Positions 24,247 through 32,257 of a stretch of DNA of 32,257 nucleotides are shown here, one piece after another. Where the stretch lies: assembly GCA_947374485.1 (NCBI GenBank), contig CANCCF010000028.1, positions 1 through 32,257 on the forward strand. The letters run 5' to 3'. Origin of the DNA: Comamonadaceae bacterium (GTDB lineage Bacteria > Pseudomonadota > Gammaproteobacteria > Burkholderiales > Burkholderiaceae_C). The notes beneath the pieces are model-generated. The model was not told the DNA's origin and made no database searches. It saw only the letters and a list, made by a program, of their open reading frames with translations. The position numbers and the translations under genes were made by a program. Position 1 is the stretch's first letter. Each line of letters opens with the position of its first letter.

Positions 24247-26706
24247 ATGCAAACCCAAACTGCAGCGGACGCCAGTACCCCATCGCCCAAGCCGCTTTCC
24301 CGCAAAAGCCGCATAGCCGCAGCCATTGCCATCGCCTTCCCTTTGTGCCTGTCCACCGCCGTGCAGGCCCAGTCGGCCGCCGCCAACGCAGAGGTCAGCG
24401 CGCCGGTCAAGTCCCTGGGCGTGGTCACCGTCACCGGCGGCCAGCCCACCTCCCTGCCCACGCAGATTCCCACCACCATCGAGGGTGTGACCCGTGAGCA
24501 GATTGAGCAGACCATCAACGCCACCGACAGCGAAGACGTGCTCAAGTACTTCCCCAGCCTGGTGGTGCGCCGGCGCTACATTGGCGACTACAACCACGCG
24601 GTGCTTTCCAGCCGCGCCTCTGGCACCGGCAACAGCGCGCGCTCGGCCGTGTATGCAGACGGCATCCTGCTCTCCAACTACCTGGGCAATGGCGCCACTT
24701 ACGCGCCGCGCTGGGGCATGGTCACGCCAGAGGAAATCGAGCGCGCCGACGTCATGTATGGGCCGTTCTCTGCCGCCTATCCCGGCAACTCGGTGGGCGT
24801 AGTGGTGGACTACGTCACGCGCATGCCGACGCAGTTCGAGGGCCACGCGAAGATATTCACCTCCGAGCAAAGCTTTGATCTCTACAACAGCCACGAAAAA
24901 GACTACGCCACACAAGCCAGTGCCGCCCTGGGCAGCAAAAGCGGCGACTGGGCCTGGTGGCTGGACCTGAACCACACCGACAGCCAGGGCCAACCCCTGG
25001 TGCTCGCCACCAAGTCGCTCTCCAGCACCGCAGCAGGAGCCAACCCGGTGGCCAGCGGCGCGGTCTATGGCCTGGACAAGACCAACACGCCCTGGTACCT
25101 CCTGGGCACCAACACCCAGTACCACACGGTGCAAGACCATGCCAAGCTCAAGCTGGCGTATGACCTGACACCCACCGTGCGCGCCAGCTACCTGTTGGGC
25201 AACTGGAAGAACACCTCGGACGGCAAGCCCACCAGCTACCTGAAGGACGCCAGCGGCGCACCGGTCTACAGCGGCAACTATGTGATCAACGGCAACACCT
25301 ATGGTCTGGCCGGCCTCTTCAACGCCACCAAGGAAAACCTGGACCACTGGATGCACGGCCTCTCGGTCAAGAGCCATACCAAGGGCGTCTTTGATTGGGA
25401 ACTTGCGGCCAGTCTGGTGGACTACAGCACTGACCAGGCGCGCCAGTCCAGCATCAACAATGCGGCCAACCTCAATGGCACCATGACCGGTGGCAACACG
25501 GCCACCCTGACCGACCAGAAGGGCACGGGCTGGACCACCCTGGCGGCTAAAGGCATCTGGCGCCCCGAGGGCAGCGCGGGCGCCCACCGGGTGGACTTTG
25601 GCGTGCAGCAAGACAGCTACCAGCTGCACATCAACAAGGTCAACCTCAGTGCCACGGACAACTGGTTCACCAGCAGCGCGGCTAGTGGCATCGCCGGCCT
25701 GAATGCCGATGTGGGTGGCCAAAGCAGGCTGCAAAGCCTCTACGGCCAGGACGCCTGGGCCTTTGCCACCGACTGGAAAACCGTGCTGGGCCTGCGTCTG
25801 GAGAATTGGAGCGCGTCCGACGGCTATGCCAGGAGCGGGGTGTCCGGTGCGGTCAAGACCGACAGCTACGGGGCGCGCAACGAAGTCTTTGCCTCACCCA
25901 AAGCGGCCCTGGCCTATCAATGGAATGCAGACACCGTGCTCAAGGGCTCGGTCGGGCGCGCCGTGCGCATGCCCACCGTGTCCGAGCTCTACGGCTCGAC
26001 CAGCAAGTGCGCGGACATCGCCACCAAGACCCTGGCCAGTGCCTGCCCTGCGGGCCAAACCTGGTTGAATGACCCCACGCTGCGGCCTGAAAAATCGTGG
26101 ACCACCGAGCTGACTATGGAGAAAGACCTGGGCGACGGCCTGTTGCGCCTGACCTTCTTTAACGAAGACGTAACGGACTCGCTCTACTCCCAGGCGGTGG
26201 GGACCAAGAGCGACGGCACTGCGGTCAATATGGTTCAGAACATCGATGCCATCAGCACCCAGGGCATCGAGATCGCCTTCCAGGGCGAGAACGTCATCAC
26301 CCGGGGGCTGGACCTGTCGGGCAGCATCACCTATGCCGACTCGCGCATCAAGGCCAACAGCTCGTATGTCGCCACCCCGGGCGACACGATCGGCAAATTG
26401 CAGCCGCGTGTGCCGCAGTGGCGCGCCAGCGCCCTGGCCAATTACCACTGGGACGACCAGCTCAGCACCTCGCTGGGCCTGCGTTACAGCGGTGACCAGT
26501 TCTCGTCGCTCAACAACACGGATGTCAACGGCTTTGCCTACACCGCTGCGAGCCGCTTTACCGTGCTGGACCTGCGGGTACGCTACGCCATCCAGCCCAA
26601 ACTGGTGGCGGCCTTCGGTATCGACAACCTGACCAACACCGAATACTGGAACTTCCATCCCTACCCGGGACGTACCTTCACCGCGGAGCTGAAATATGAC
26701 TTCTGA
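24247..26706 (+). CDS. TonB-dependent outer-membrane receptor, probably for copper
   Basis: 819 residues from the ATG at 24247, which has a strong GGAGGAA site (24234-24240). A signal peptide ends near residue 41 (STAVQA). The plug domain follows (VVTVTGGQPTS; EDVLKYFPSLVVRRRY; SAVYADGILLSNYLGNG; IERADVMYGPFSAAYPGNSV), then a 22-strand-type beta barrel ending ELKYDF with a terminal Phe. It should import a metal or metal complex using TonB energy. The ligand is not readable from sequence; the flanking DUF2946 and PCu(A)C genes argue for copper, as with the BfrG system of B. pertussis. Its last codons overlap the start of the next gene, so the three genes downstream of the leader are one operon. 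Confidence 0.88.
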   Translation: MQTQTAADASTPSPKPLSRKSRIAAAIAIAFPLCLSTAVQAQSAAANAEVSAPVKSLGVVTVTGGQPTSLPTQIPTTIEGVTREQIEQTINATDSEDVLKYFPSLVVRRRYIGDYNHAVLSSRASGTGNSARSAVYADGILLSNYLGNGATYAPRWGMVTPEEIERADVMYGPFSAAYPGNSVGVVVDYVTRMPTQFEGHAKIFTSEQSFDLYNSHEKDYATQASAALGSKSGDWAWWLDLNHTDSQGQPLVLATKSLSSTAAGANPVASGAVYGLDKTNTPWYLLGTNTQYHTVQDHAKLKLAYDLTPTVRASYLLGNWKNTSDGKPTSYLKDASGAPVYSGNYVINGNTYGLAGLFNATKENLDHWMHGLSVKSHTKGVFDWELAASLVDYSTDQARQSSINNAANLNGTMTGGNTATLTDQKGTGWTTLAAKGIWRPEGSAGAHRVDFGVQQDSYQLHINKVNLSATDNWFTSSAASGIAGLNADVGGQSRLQSLYGQDAWAFATDWKTVLGLRLENWSASDGYARSGVSGAVKTDSYGARNEVFASPKAALAYQWNADTVLKGSVGRAVRMPTVSELYGSTSKCADIATKTLASACPAGQTWLNDPTLRPEKSWTTELTMEKDLGDGLLRLTFFNEDVTDSLYSQAVGTKSDGTAVNMVQNIDAISTQGIEIAFQGENVITRGLDLSGSITYADSRIKANSSYVATPGDTIGKLQPRVPQWRASALANYHWDDQLSTSLGLRYSGDQFSSLNNTDVNGFAYTAASRFTVLDLRVRYAIQPKLVAAFGIDNLTNTEYWNFHPYPGRTFTAELKYDF

Positions 26707-27973
26707 AACCTGTAAGAAAAGTGCCTCACCCCTGTCGCCAGCCTGGGTGGTCCGTTCTGTCAGGGCCGTGCTTGTTACGACCATGGCGCTGCTCCATCCC
26801 GCGTTTGCCCATGAGGGGCATGGCACGGCAGAGAAAGCGCCCGCGGCTGGCGCAGCCTGCGCGAAAGCCTCCATCGAATGTGCCCGTTCCGCATCGCCCG
26901 CCTTCGGCCCGGACGGCCGGGTCTGGCTGGTCTGGAGCTTTGCTGATGTGGTGTATGTGTCGGCCTCGGTCGATGGCGGTGCCACCTTCCCCGCAGTGCG
27001 TGCAGTGACCGAGAAAATGCCCACGCTGGACGACAACTCGGAGGCGCGCCCCCGGCTCACGCGCGCGGCCGACGGCAGCCTGTTGCTGACCTTCACCCAG
27101 CGTGACAGCCATTACACCGGGCGCTTGTTTACCGCGCGCTCGGTAGATGAGGGGCGCACGTTTTCCACGCCGCAGCCCCTGCTCAGCGAGGCCGGACAAC
27201 GCTTTGGCACGCCCTTGCTGCTGCCCAGCGGGCGCCTGGTGCTGTCGTGGCTGGATCTGCGCAACCAGAAGGCGGCCAAAGCGCGGGGTCAGGTCTACAA
27301 GGACACCGGAGTGGCCGTGGCCTGGTCCGATGACAACGGGCAGAGCTTCCAGGGCAAAGGCATTCTTGCGGACTACGCCTGCGACTGTTGCCGCATGGCA
27401 GGGGCCGTGGCAGCCGATGGCCACGCCGTGTTCGCCTGGCGCCAGGTGTTTGAGGGCACGACGCGCGACCACGCCGCAGCCCGGCTCAACGATGACGGCA
27501 CCCTGGGCCCGCTGCGGCGCATCGCCGAAGACGGCTGGAAGATTGACGCCTGCCCCATGCACGGCCCCAGTCTTGCCATCGGCACGGACGGCATGTGGCA
27601 CGCGGCCTGGTTCACCGGCGCGCCGGGCAAGGCCGGTTTGTACTATGCGCGCTCATCGGACCAAGGGGCAACGTTCAGCGCACCGCAGGTGCTGGGCAAT
27701 CCCGCCAACAAGCCCACGCGCCCGCAGGTGGTGGCCGGTCCCGGGCAGAACGTCTGGCGCGCCTGGAAAGAGTTTGACGGGCAGACCACGTCGGTGCTGG
27801 TGCAGCACTCCAGCGACGCTGGCGCGAGCTGGGGCGCTGCTGTGCAAGCAGCCCGTACATCGGGTGCGAGCGACCATCCCCAATTGCTGGCCCATGGCGA
27901 TGCGGTCTACCTGTCCTGGCTGACCCGCCTGGAGGGCTATGCCCTCACGCGGCTCCATGGTGCAGGTCTGTGA
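26696..27973 (+). CDS. Exported Asp-box (sialidase-fold) protein with CDCC motif
   Basis: 425 residues; the ATG at 26696 overlaps the receptor gene's end by 11 bases. An N-terminal hydrophobic segment (about 21-38, ending HPAFA) suggests export, leaving HEGHG at the mature end. Five Asp boxes of the S-x-D-x-G-x-[TS]-[FW] type occur at 91-98, 149-156, 211-218, 320-327 and 372-379, the mark of a beta-propeller of the sialidase/BNR class. The loop DYACDCCRMAG places three Cys at 229, 231 and 232, and a second site DACPMHG has C286, M288 and H289. These are plausible metal ligands. It is probably not a sialidase; the operon suggests copper handling beside the receptor. Function unproven. Confidence 0.8.
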   Translation: MTSETCKKSASPLSPAWVVRSVRAVLVTTMALLHPAFAHEGHGTAEKAPAAGAACAKASIECARSASPAFGPDGRVWLVWSFADVVYVSASVDGGATFPAVRAVTEKMPTLDDNSEARPRLTRAADGSLLLTFTQRDSHYTGRLFTARSVDEGRTFSTPQPLLSEAGQRFGTPLLLPSGRLVLSWLDLRNQKAAKARGQVYKDTGVAVAWSDDNGQSFQGKGILADYACDCCRMAGAVAADGHAVFAWRQVFEGTTRDHAAARLNDDGTLGPLRRIAEDGWKIDACPMHGPSLAIGTDGMWHAAWFTGAPGKAGLYYARSSDQGATFSAPQVLGNPANKPTRPQVVAGPGQNVWRAWKEFDGQTTSVLVQHSSDAGASWGAAVQAARTSGASDHPQLLAHGDAVYLSWLTRLEGYALTRLHGAGL

Positions 27974-28446
27974 TGCGCCGGGCTGCCGTGCTGTTGTGGC
28001 TGGCCATGCTGGTGCCTGCCTGGGCGCAGGCTGAGGCGGCCGAACCCCTGCGTGTCGGCGACATGGCGAAAATCCGCGCATCTTTCAAGGGGCGGCCCTT
28101 GCTGCTGCATATCTGGTCCCTGACCTGTGCGCCTTGTCTGGCCGAGATGCCCCAGTGGGCCGAGCGCATCCGCAAAAATCCGGGTGTGGCCTTTGTGTTC
28201 ATCAACACGGATGGCGCGCGCCAGAGCGCAGCGGCCGCGCGCCGCCTGGCTTTGTACGGCGTCAAACCTGCGCGTTCCATGGTCTATGCAGATGACTTTG
28301 TCGAGCGCCTGCAATACGACATCGCGCCCGACTGGCTGGGGGAATTGCCACGCACGCAAGGGCTCTCAGGCCAGGGCGCAAGCTGGGTGGTGCTCGGGCC
28401 GGTGTCGGACGCGCAGTTCAGCCAATGGGTGGCAAGCGCCCGGTGA
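27973..28446 (+). CDS. Thioredoxin-like (TlpA/ResA-type) exported protein
   Basis: 157 residues. The start ATG overlaps the previous stop (TGATG). A signal peptide (about 1-24) precedes a compact thioredoxin-like domain with LLHIWSLTCAPCLAEMPQW, active-site C52-A-P-C55. It should be a periplasmic thiol oxidoreductase or a copper-site thiol reductant, for example keeping Cys of the neighbouring CDCC protein or PCu(A)C partners reduced (inference). It is the last gene of the receptor operon and ends 10 bases from a convergent AAA+ gene. It is shorter than typical TlpA proteins but the fold core is covered. Confidence 0.85.
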   Translation: MRRAAVLLWLAMLVPAWAQAEAAEPLRVGDMAKIRASFKGRPLLLHIWSLTCAPCLAEMPQWAERIRKNPGVAFVFINTDGARQSAAAARRLALYGVKPARSMVYADDFVERLQYDIAPDWLGELPRTQGLSGQGASWVVLGPVSDAQFSQWVASAR

Positions 28447-28456
28447 CGAACAGGGC

Positions 28457-29452
28457 CTATTGCAAGAAGCCCATGCTGCCCTTTTTGCCGCCCGCCTTGG
28501 GCAGGTCTGCCACCTGCACCGCCTCGCGCTGCTGCAGGCGCGCGTTGCCAAAGCCGGTCATCAGGGCGCGGCGCATCTCGCGTGGCGGCAGCTCGCACAG
28601 CTGGTCCAGCACATCGTCCCGCGGCTCGGGCTCAAAATGCGCCCCCCAGCCATGCGCAGCGCGGATTCCCACATACAGGTTGCGGGCAATCTGGCGCGCG
28701 GCCTGCAGCGAGGGGGCCTGCACCTCGTACACGTTCATGCGGTTCAAAATCGGCTCGGGAATGCTGCGCTCGTCGTTGGCGGTGGTGATCCAGATCACCT
28801 GGCTGGCATCAATCGGCACTTCGGCAAACTCGTCGGTGAAGGCTTGCGCGGTGTCGTGTTCCAGCAGGCTGTAGAGCGCACCCAGCGGGTCGTATTGGGC
28901 GTCGCTGCTGGCCTTGTCGATCTCGTCCACCACGATCACCGGGTTGGCATATTCGCCGTCCACCAGGGCCTCGAACACCTTGCCCGGTTTGGCGCCGCGC
29001 CACTGCGCGCTCGAGCCCGAGAGCAGCCAGCCCGCCGTCATGGAGCTCATGGGCACCAGGCTCATGCCGGTGCCCAGCAGGTCGGCCAGCTGTTTGGCAA
29101 AGTGGGTCTTGCCAATGCCGGGCGGGCCCAGCAGCAATATCGGCGTGACCTCGATGCCGTCAGGGCAATCCTGCGCCAGCGCCACGTGGCGCTTCACGTC
29201 GTCCAGCACCTCGGTGAAGTTGGGCAAGGTCTGGTAGAGCGCGGCCATGTCGGGCACGCCCGAGGGTTTGACCTGGAAGCGCTGCGGGCCGCGCTCCAGC
29301 ATGCGCCGGTAGGTGCTGCGCAGGCTGTCGTGCTCGTCGCTCTGCAGTTTGGCCAGTTTGCGCTCGACGTCTTCGGGGGCGAAGACGCGGCGCATCTGCG
29401 CCACCGGCAAGAGAAAAGGAGAAGACTGGGGAACAGCGTTGCGAGTTTCCAT
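28457..29452 (-). CDS. AAA+ ATPase (Lon-ATPase-like, no protease domain)
   Basis: 331 residues from the ATG at 29452, with AGGAGG 5 bases upstream. Walker A LLGPPGIGKTHFAK (107-120, GPPGIGKT 109-116) and Walker B VIVVDEIDK (172-180, Asp176-Glu177) are intact, and sensor/arginine-finger-like ITTANDERSIPEPILNRMNVY follows. The order resembles the ATPase module of Lon, but there is no Lon substrate-binding domain and no Ser-Lys protease domain. An N-terminal helical stretch (about 25-55) precedes the AAA+ core. It may be a remodelling or chaperone ATPase; the partner is unknown. The YhgE-type gene lies 113 bases upstream on the same strand. Confidence 0.85.
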   Translation of the reverse strand: METRNAVPQSSPFLLPVAQMRRVFAPEDVERKLAKLQSDEHDSLRSTYRRMLERGPQRFQVKPSGVPDMAALYQTLPNFTEVLDDVKRHVALAQDCPDGIEVTPILLLGPPGIGKTHFAKQLADLLGTGMSLVPMSSMTAGWLLSGSSAQWRGAKPGKVFEALVDGEYANPVIVVDEIDKASSDAQYDPLGALYSLLEHDTAQAFTDEFAEVPIDASQVIWITTANDERSIPEPILNRMNVYEVQAPSLQAARQIARNLYVGIRAAHGWGAHFEPEPRDDVLDQLCELPPREMRRALMTGFGNARLQQREAVQVADLPKAGGKKGSMGFLQ

Positions 29453-29565
29453 GGAGGCCTCCTGTGCAAGAGTTGTCAATCCACACACCAAGCGGAACAC
29501 ACCACCATTCAAGCACAGGCCCACGCCCCTGCACGGCAAACAGAGGGGTCTTTACCGCCCTGTTG

Positions 29566-31497
29566 CTAAAAATCCACCGCGGGCCGTATGGCCGACGGGT
29601 TGACATAGCGCCAGCGGCCCAGCCAGCAGGCACTCAGCAGCGCTGCCAGGCAGGTCAGCGCAATCACCACCATGGGGTGCTGCCAGTCGCCACCGTAGGC
29701 GTCGAACATGCTGATCTTCATGGCGCGCACCACCCAGGTCAGTGGCAGCCAGGGGCTGATGCCACTGAACAGCGAGCCACTGAGTTCCACCGGCAAAATG
29801 CCGCCCGAGCTCGACAGCTGCACCGCCAGAAAAATCATGGACACCGCCTTGCCCGCGTCGCCCATCACGCGCGTGAGCGCCATCACGATGCACAGGAAGG
29901 TGACCGAGGAGAGCGCCAGGGTGCCTGCAAACAGCACGGGTTGCGCCAGCCGGATCTGCAGGCCCCAGACCAGGGTGGCATAGACCATGGCCGCCTGCAG
30001 CAGCACGATGGCCAGCGGAATGGCCAGCTTGGCCAGCAGCTTGGCCGGTGCCACAAAGTGCAGGGCATGTTTGGGCAGCACCCGCACGTGGATCAGAAAG
30101 GCCGCCACCCCCGCGCCCAGCCACAGGGCGGCGGGAATGATGTTGGGCGCAAAGGCACTGCCGCTGTTGGGCACCGGGGCCTGCATCTCCACCACGGGGC
30201 GCACTGAATTGGCCAGGCCCTGGGCACTGCCATCGGGCTTGTCCACCTCAACGGGCAGGCTGGCGGCCAGCAGGTCCAGCCCGGCACTCAGGCGTTCGGC
30301 GCCCAGCCTGGCACTTTGCGTGCCCTCGGCCAGCGTGGCAGTGCCTGTGGCCAGCGTGTCGGTGCCGTGGTCCAGTTCATCGAGCAGGCTGTCCTCGGGC
30401 AGCTTTTGCACCATGCTGCGAATGCCCTGGTTCATGGCGCGCACGCCGGTGGCAAGCGCCCCCACCCCGCTGCTGAGTTTGTCGGCGCCCTCGGTCAGCT
30501 TGCCCTGGGCCTCGGAAGCCGCATGCATGCCGATGTCGAGCTGGGTTACGCCATCAAGCAGCAGGTCCAGGTTGTCGTTCACCCGGGCGGGCACCAGGAT
30601 ACTGTCGCGCGCCTGGTTGCGAAAGCTGCCCACGCTATCGCGCACGCTCTGGCTGCCAGCCTGCAGTTCGGTCATGCCGTGGCCGAGTTCAAGCTGCCCG
30701 GCGGCGAGCTGTTCGGCCCCGGCCTTGAGGCGTTCGAGCTCGCTGTTGCGCGGGTGCTTGGCATCCAGGGTCTTCAGGCCCGCGCCCAACTGCTTGAAGC
30801 CGCCGCTGAGCTGGTCCACGCCGCTGTTGACGCGCTGCGCGCCGCTGGCCGCCTGGCGCGCGCCGGTGGTCAAGGGCAACATGCCTTTGTTCAACTCGTG
30901 CGCACCGGCGCGCAGCTGGTCCACGCCTTCGCGCAGCCGCTCCACACTGCGCTGCGAACCGGCGGCATTGAGCAGCACCAGCTTCCAGCGCCGCTCGTTG
31001 AGGCTCTCGTTGACATCGTGGCCGAGCTCGCGTGCAAAGTTGCGCGCCAAGAGGGCACTCTCGAAGTTGTTGCCCTCCGAGGCCACCACCGTGAGCTTGC
31101 CCGCCCCGGCCTCGTGGCCGGGAATGGCGTTGGAGCTGAAGTCGCGCGGAATCACCAGCGCAAAGGCCAGGCGGCCGCTGCGCACTGCGGCGCGCGCCTC
31201 GAGCTCGCTGTTGAAATCCTGGAAGCCAAAGGTCTGGCGCTGGCGCAAGGTGTTGGCCACCTCCCATCCTGCATTGAACACCTGGCCCCGGTACTCCACC
31301 CCGGCGTCCAGGTTCACCAGGCCCACCGGCAGGGTGTTGATACGCGCGGCCGGGTCCCACACGCTGGAGAGGTAGATGAAGGCGTACAGCGCCGGGATGA
31401 AGACCACCAGCACCGTGGCGCCAATCAGCTTGGGGAAGCGGGCAAAAAACTGCAGCTCCAGGCGCAGCACAAACAGGACTTGTCGTACGGCTTTCAT
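29566..31497 (-). CDS. YhgE/Pip-family membrane protein
   Basis: 643 residues from the ATG at 31497 (AAGG about 9 bases upstream); the frame stays open far upstream but that part runs antisense to pilU. One N-terminal membrane helix (about 25-48, LIGATVLVVFIPALYAFIYL) is followed by a large extracytoplasmic part containing repeated about 7-residue L-x-x-G-x-x-x-L patterns (LREGVDQLRAGAHELNKGML; LSSGVGALATGVRAMNQGI), then five or six membrane helices and a cytoplasmic end. This is the layout of YhgE/Pip proteins, related to ABC-2 permeases and implicated in phage infection in Gram-positives. The role in proteobacteria is unclear. Confidence 0.85.
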   Translation of the reverse strand: MKAVRQVLFVLRLELQFFARFPKLIGATVLVVFIPALYAFIYLSSVWDPAARINTLPVGLVNLDAGVEYRGQVFNAGWEVANTLRQRQTFGFQDFNSELEARAAVRSGRLAFALVIPRDFSSNAIPGHEAGAGKLTVVASEGNNFESALLARNFARELGHDVNESLNERRWKLVLLNAAGSQRSVERLREGVDQLRAGAHELNKGMLPLTTGARQAASGAQRVNSGVDQLSGGFKQLGAGLKTLDAKHPRNSELERLKAGAEQLAAGQLELGHGMTELQAGSQSVRDSVGSFRNQARDSILVPARVNDNLDLLLDGVTQLDIGMHAASEAQGKLTEGADKLSSGVGALATGVRAMNQGIRSMVQKLPEDSLLDELDHGTDTLATGTATLAEGTQSARLGAERLSAGLDLLAASLPVEVDKPDGSAQGLANSVRPVVEMQAPVPNSGSAFAPNIIPAALWLGAGVAAFLIHVRVLPKHALHFVAPAKLLAKLAIPLAIVLLQAAMVYATLVWGLQIRLAQPVLFAGTLALSSVTFLCIVMALTRVMGDAGKAVSMIFLAVQLSSSGGILPVELSGSLFSGISPWLPLTWVVRAMKISMFDAYGGDWQHPMVVIALTCLAALLSACWLGRWRYVNPSAIRPAVDF

Positions 31498-31619
31498 GTG
31501 CTCACCCTTGGACCCTCGTGTGCGCCGTGGCCCTGGGGCGGGCACGGCATTTTTATTGGCTGGCCCATTGTCGCTCAGGCCCGCAGGCTGTGTGTTGGTG
31601 GGCCGCGACGCCCCTGCGG

Positions 31620-31648
31620 TTGACCCCGATGGCTTTGCCGCTGATACT
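31620..31648 (+). promoter_or_regulatory. Candidate sigma-70 promoter for pilU
   Basis: TTGACC (31620-31625, 5/6) and GATACT (31643-31648, 4/6) are exactly 17 bp apart, 41 bases ahead of the pilU ATG, in the 192-base gap between pilU and the divergent YhgE-type gene. Confidence 0.5.
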
Positions 31649-31689
31649 TTGCGCGCCACCACGCCGGCGGCGCCAACAACATACAAGCC

Positions 31690-32257
31690 ATGGCCCTGAT
31701 GAACGACGAACAGGCTCGCGCCTATATGCACAAGCTGCTGGCGGCCATGAGCCAGTCGGGTGGCTCCGACCTGTTCATTGCGCATGACTTCCCGCCCAGC
31801 ATGAAGGCCAACGGCAGCATGCAGCCGCTCACCCAGCAAAAGCTCAATGGCGAGATGACGCGGCTGCTGGCCGAGTCGTTGATGAACGACAAGCAGCGCG
31901 CCGAATTTGCCAAGGAACTGGAGTGCAACTTTGCCATCTCCATCCCCGGCGTGTCGCGTTTTCGGGTCAACGTGTATGTGCAGCAGCAAAACGTGGCCAT
32001 GGTGGTGCGCACCATTGCCTCCGAGATCCCCAACTTCGAAAAGCTCGACCTGCCGCCGGTGCTCAAGGAGGTGATCATGAACAAGCGCGGCCTGGTGCTG
32101 GTGGTGGGCGGCACGGGCTCGGGCAAGTCCACCACGCTGGCGGCGCTGATTGACTACCGCAATGCCACCTCGGCCGGGCACATCATCACCGTGGAAGACC
32201 CGGTGGAGTATGTGCATGCGTCCAAAAAATCGCTGATCAGCCACCGCGAGGTAGGCG
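31690..32257 (+). CDS. pilU: Type IV pilus retraction ATPase PilU (5' part, cut by window end)
   Basis: 189 residues are visible and the frame is open at the window edge. GGSDLFIAHDFPPSMKANGS (24-43), ELECNFAISIPGVSRFRVN (76-94), Walker A GGTGSGKST (140-148) and GHIITVEDPVEYVH (163-176) mark a PilT/PilU-class hexameric ATPase. The SDLFI, ECNFAIS and YRN...GHIIT variants are those of PilU and not PilT. PilU assists PilT in pulling type IV pili back at the inner-membrane motor. The first ATG (31690) has no good ribosome site; an ATG at 31699 is an alternative. pilT is not upstream as in many genomes, where the order is pilT-pilU. Confidence 0.92.
   Translation, partial: MALMNDEQARAYMHKLLAAMSQSGGSDLFIAHDFPPSMKANGSMQPLTQQKLNGEMTRLLAESLMNDKQRAEFAKELECNFAISIPGVSRFRVNVYVQQQNVAMVVRTIASEIPNFEKLDLPPVLKEVIMNKRGLVLVVGGTGSGKSTTLAALIDYRNATSAGHIITVEDPVEYVHASKKSLISHREVG

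Noticed and set aside
26696..27973. Annotating the Asp-box protein as a true sialidase
   Set aside because: Asp boxes mark the fold only. The catalytic arginine triad was not identified by eye and the operon context is metal acquisition.
29566..32244. A single 892-codon open frame on the - strand starting inside pilU
   Set aside because: The part upstream of 31497 runs antisense to pilU and shows no YhgE character. The membrane protein starts naturally at MKAVRQVLFVL with a ribosome site.

Overview
The window reads as chromosomal DNA of a GC-rich betaproteobacterium of the order Burkholderiales, most likely Comamonadaceae (Rhodoferax/Polaromonas-like). The basis is the overall gene content and protein character: NCS1-type CytX, a CheR-tethered MCP, PilU, an MttB-family gene beside a DgcA/StcD-type gene, and DUF2946/PCu(A)C copper genes. 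The genus is an inference. No tRNA, rRNA, CRISPR array, insertion sequence or phage gene was seen, and no gene-free stretch exceeds about 210 bases.

Layout. (1) 45-3860: allophanate hydrolase (end of urea degradation) and a chemoreceptor ending in a CheR-binding pentapeptide. (2) 3900-7925: a thiamine-salvage block of two convergent units, each behind its own TPP riboswitch: cytX on the + strand and thiM-thiE-thiD on the - strand. (3) 8074-10737: an 887-residue protein of unknown function, free of Cys and Trp, built from 12 short repeats in an A-B-A'-B' pattern with an exact 419-residue super-period. (4) 10855-17930: a maltose/trehalose-type ABC importer (binding protein, two permeases, ATPase) followed by a maltoporin-like gene. 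A divergent LacI-family gene shares an intergenic region with two CAAAGCGCTTTG palindromes 22 bp apart. (5) 17893-22491: a LysR-type regulator divergent from an MttB-superfamily methyltransferase and a DgcA/StcD-type flavin/Fe-S demethylase, probably for a quaternary amine. (6) 22631-28446: a copper-acquisition-like run: DUF2946, PCu(A)C chaperone, second DUF2946, TonB-dependent receptor, Asp-box (sialidase-fold) protein with a CDCC motif, thioredoxin-like protein. (7) 28457-32257: an AAA+ ATPase, a YhgE/Pip-family membrane protein and the 5' part of pilU, which runs off the window.

The most interesting region is the copper block. Both small DUF2946 proteins carry a CXXC motif (CPLC, CPFC) and both end in an RGPP motif three residues from the C terminus. 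This matches the logic of CruR, the Bordetella pertussis DUF2946 leader protein: it senses copper through CXXC and arrests translation at a C-terminal RAPP to control Rho-dependent termination ahead of a TonB receptor gene. Here two such candidate leader peptides lie in series, one ahead of the chaperone and one ahead of the receptor module.

Functions are inferred by reading the translated sequence and from family knowledge. No database search was possible.
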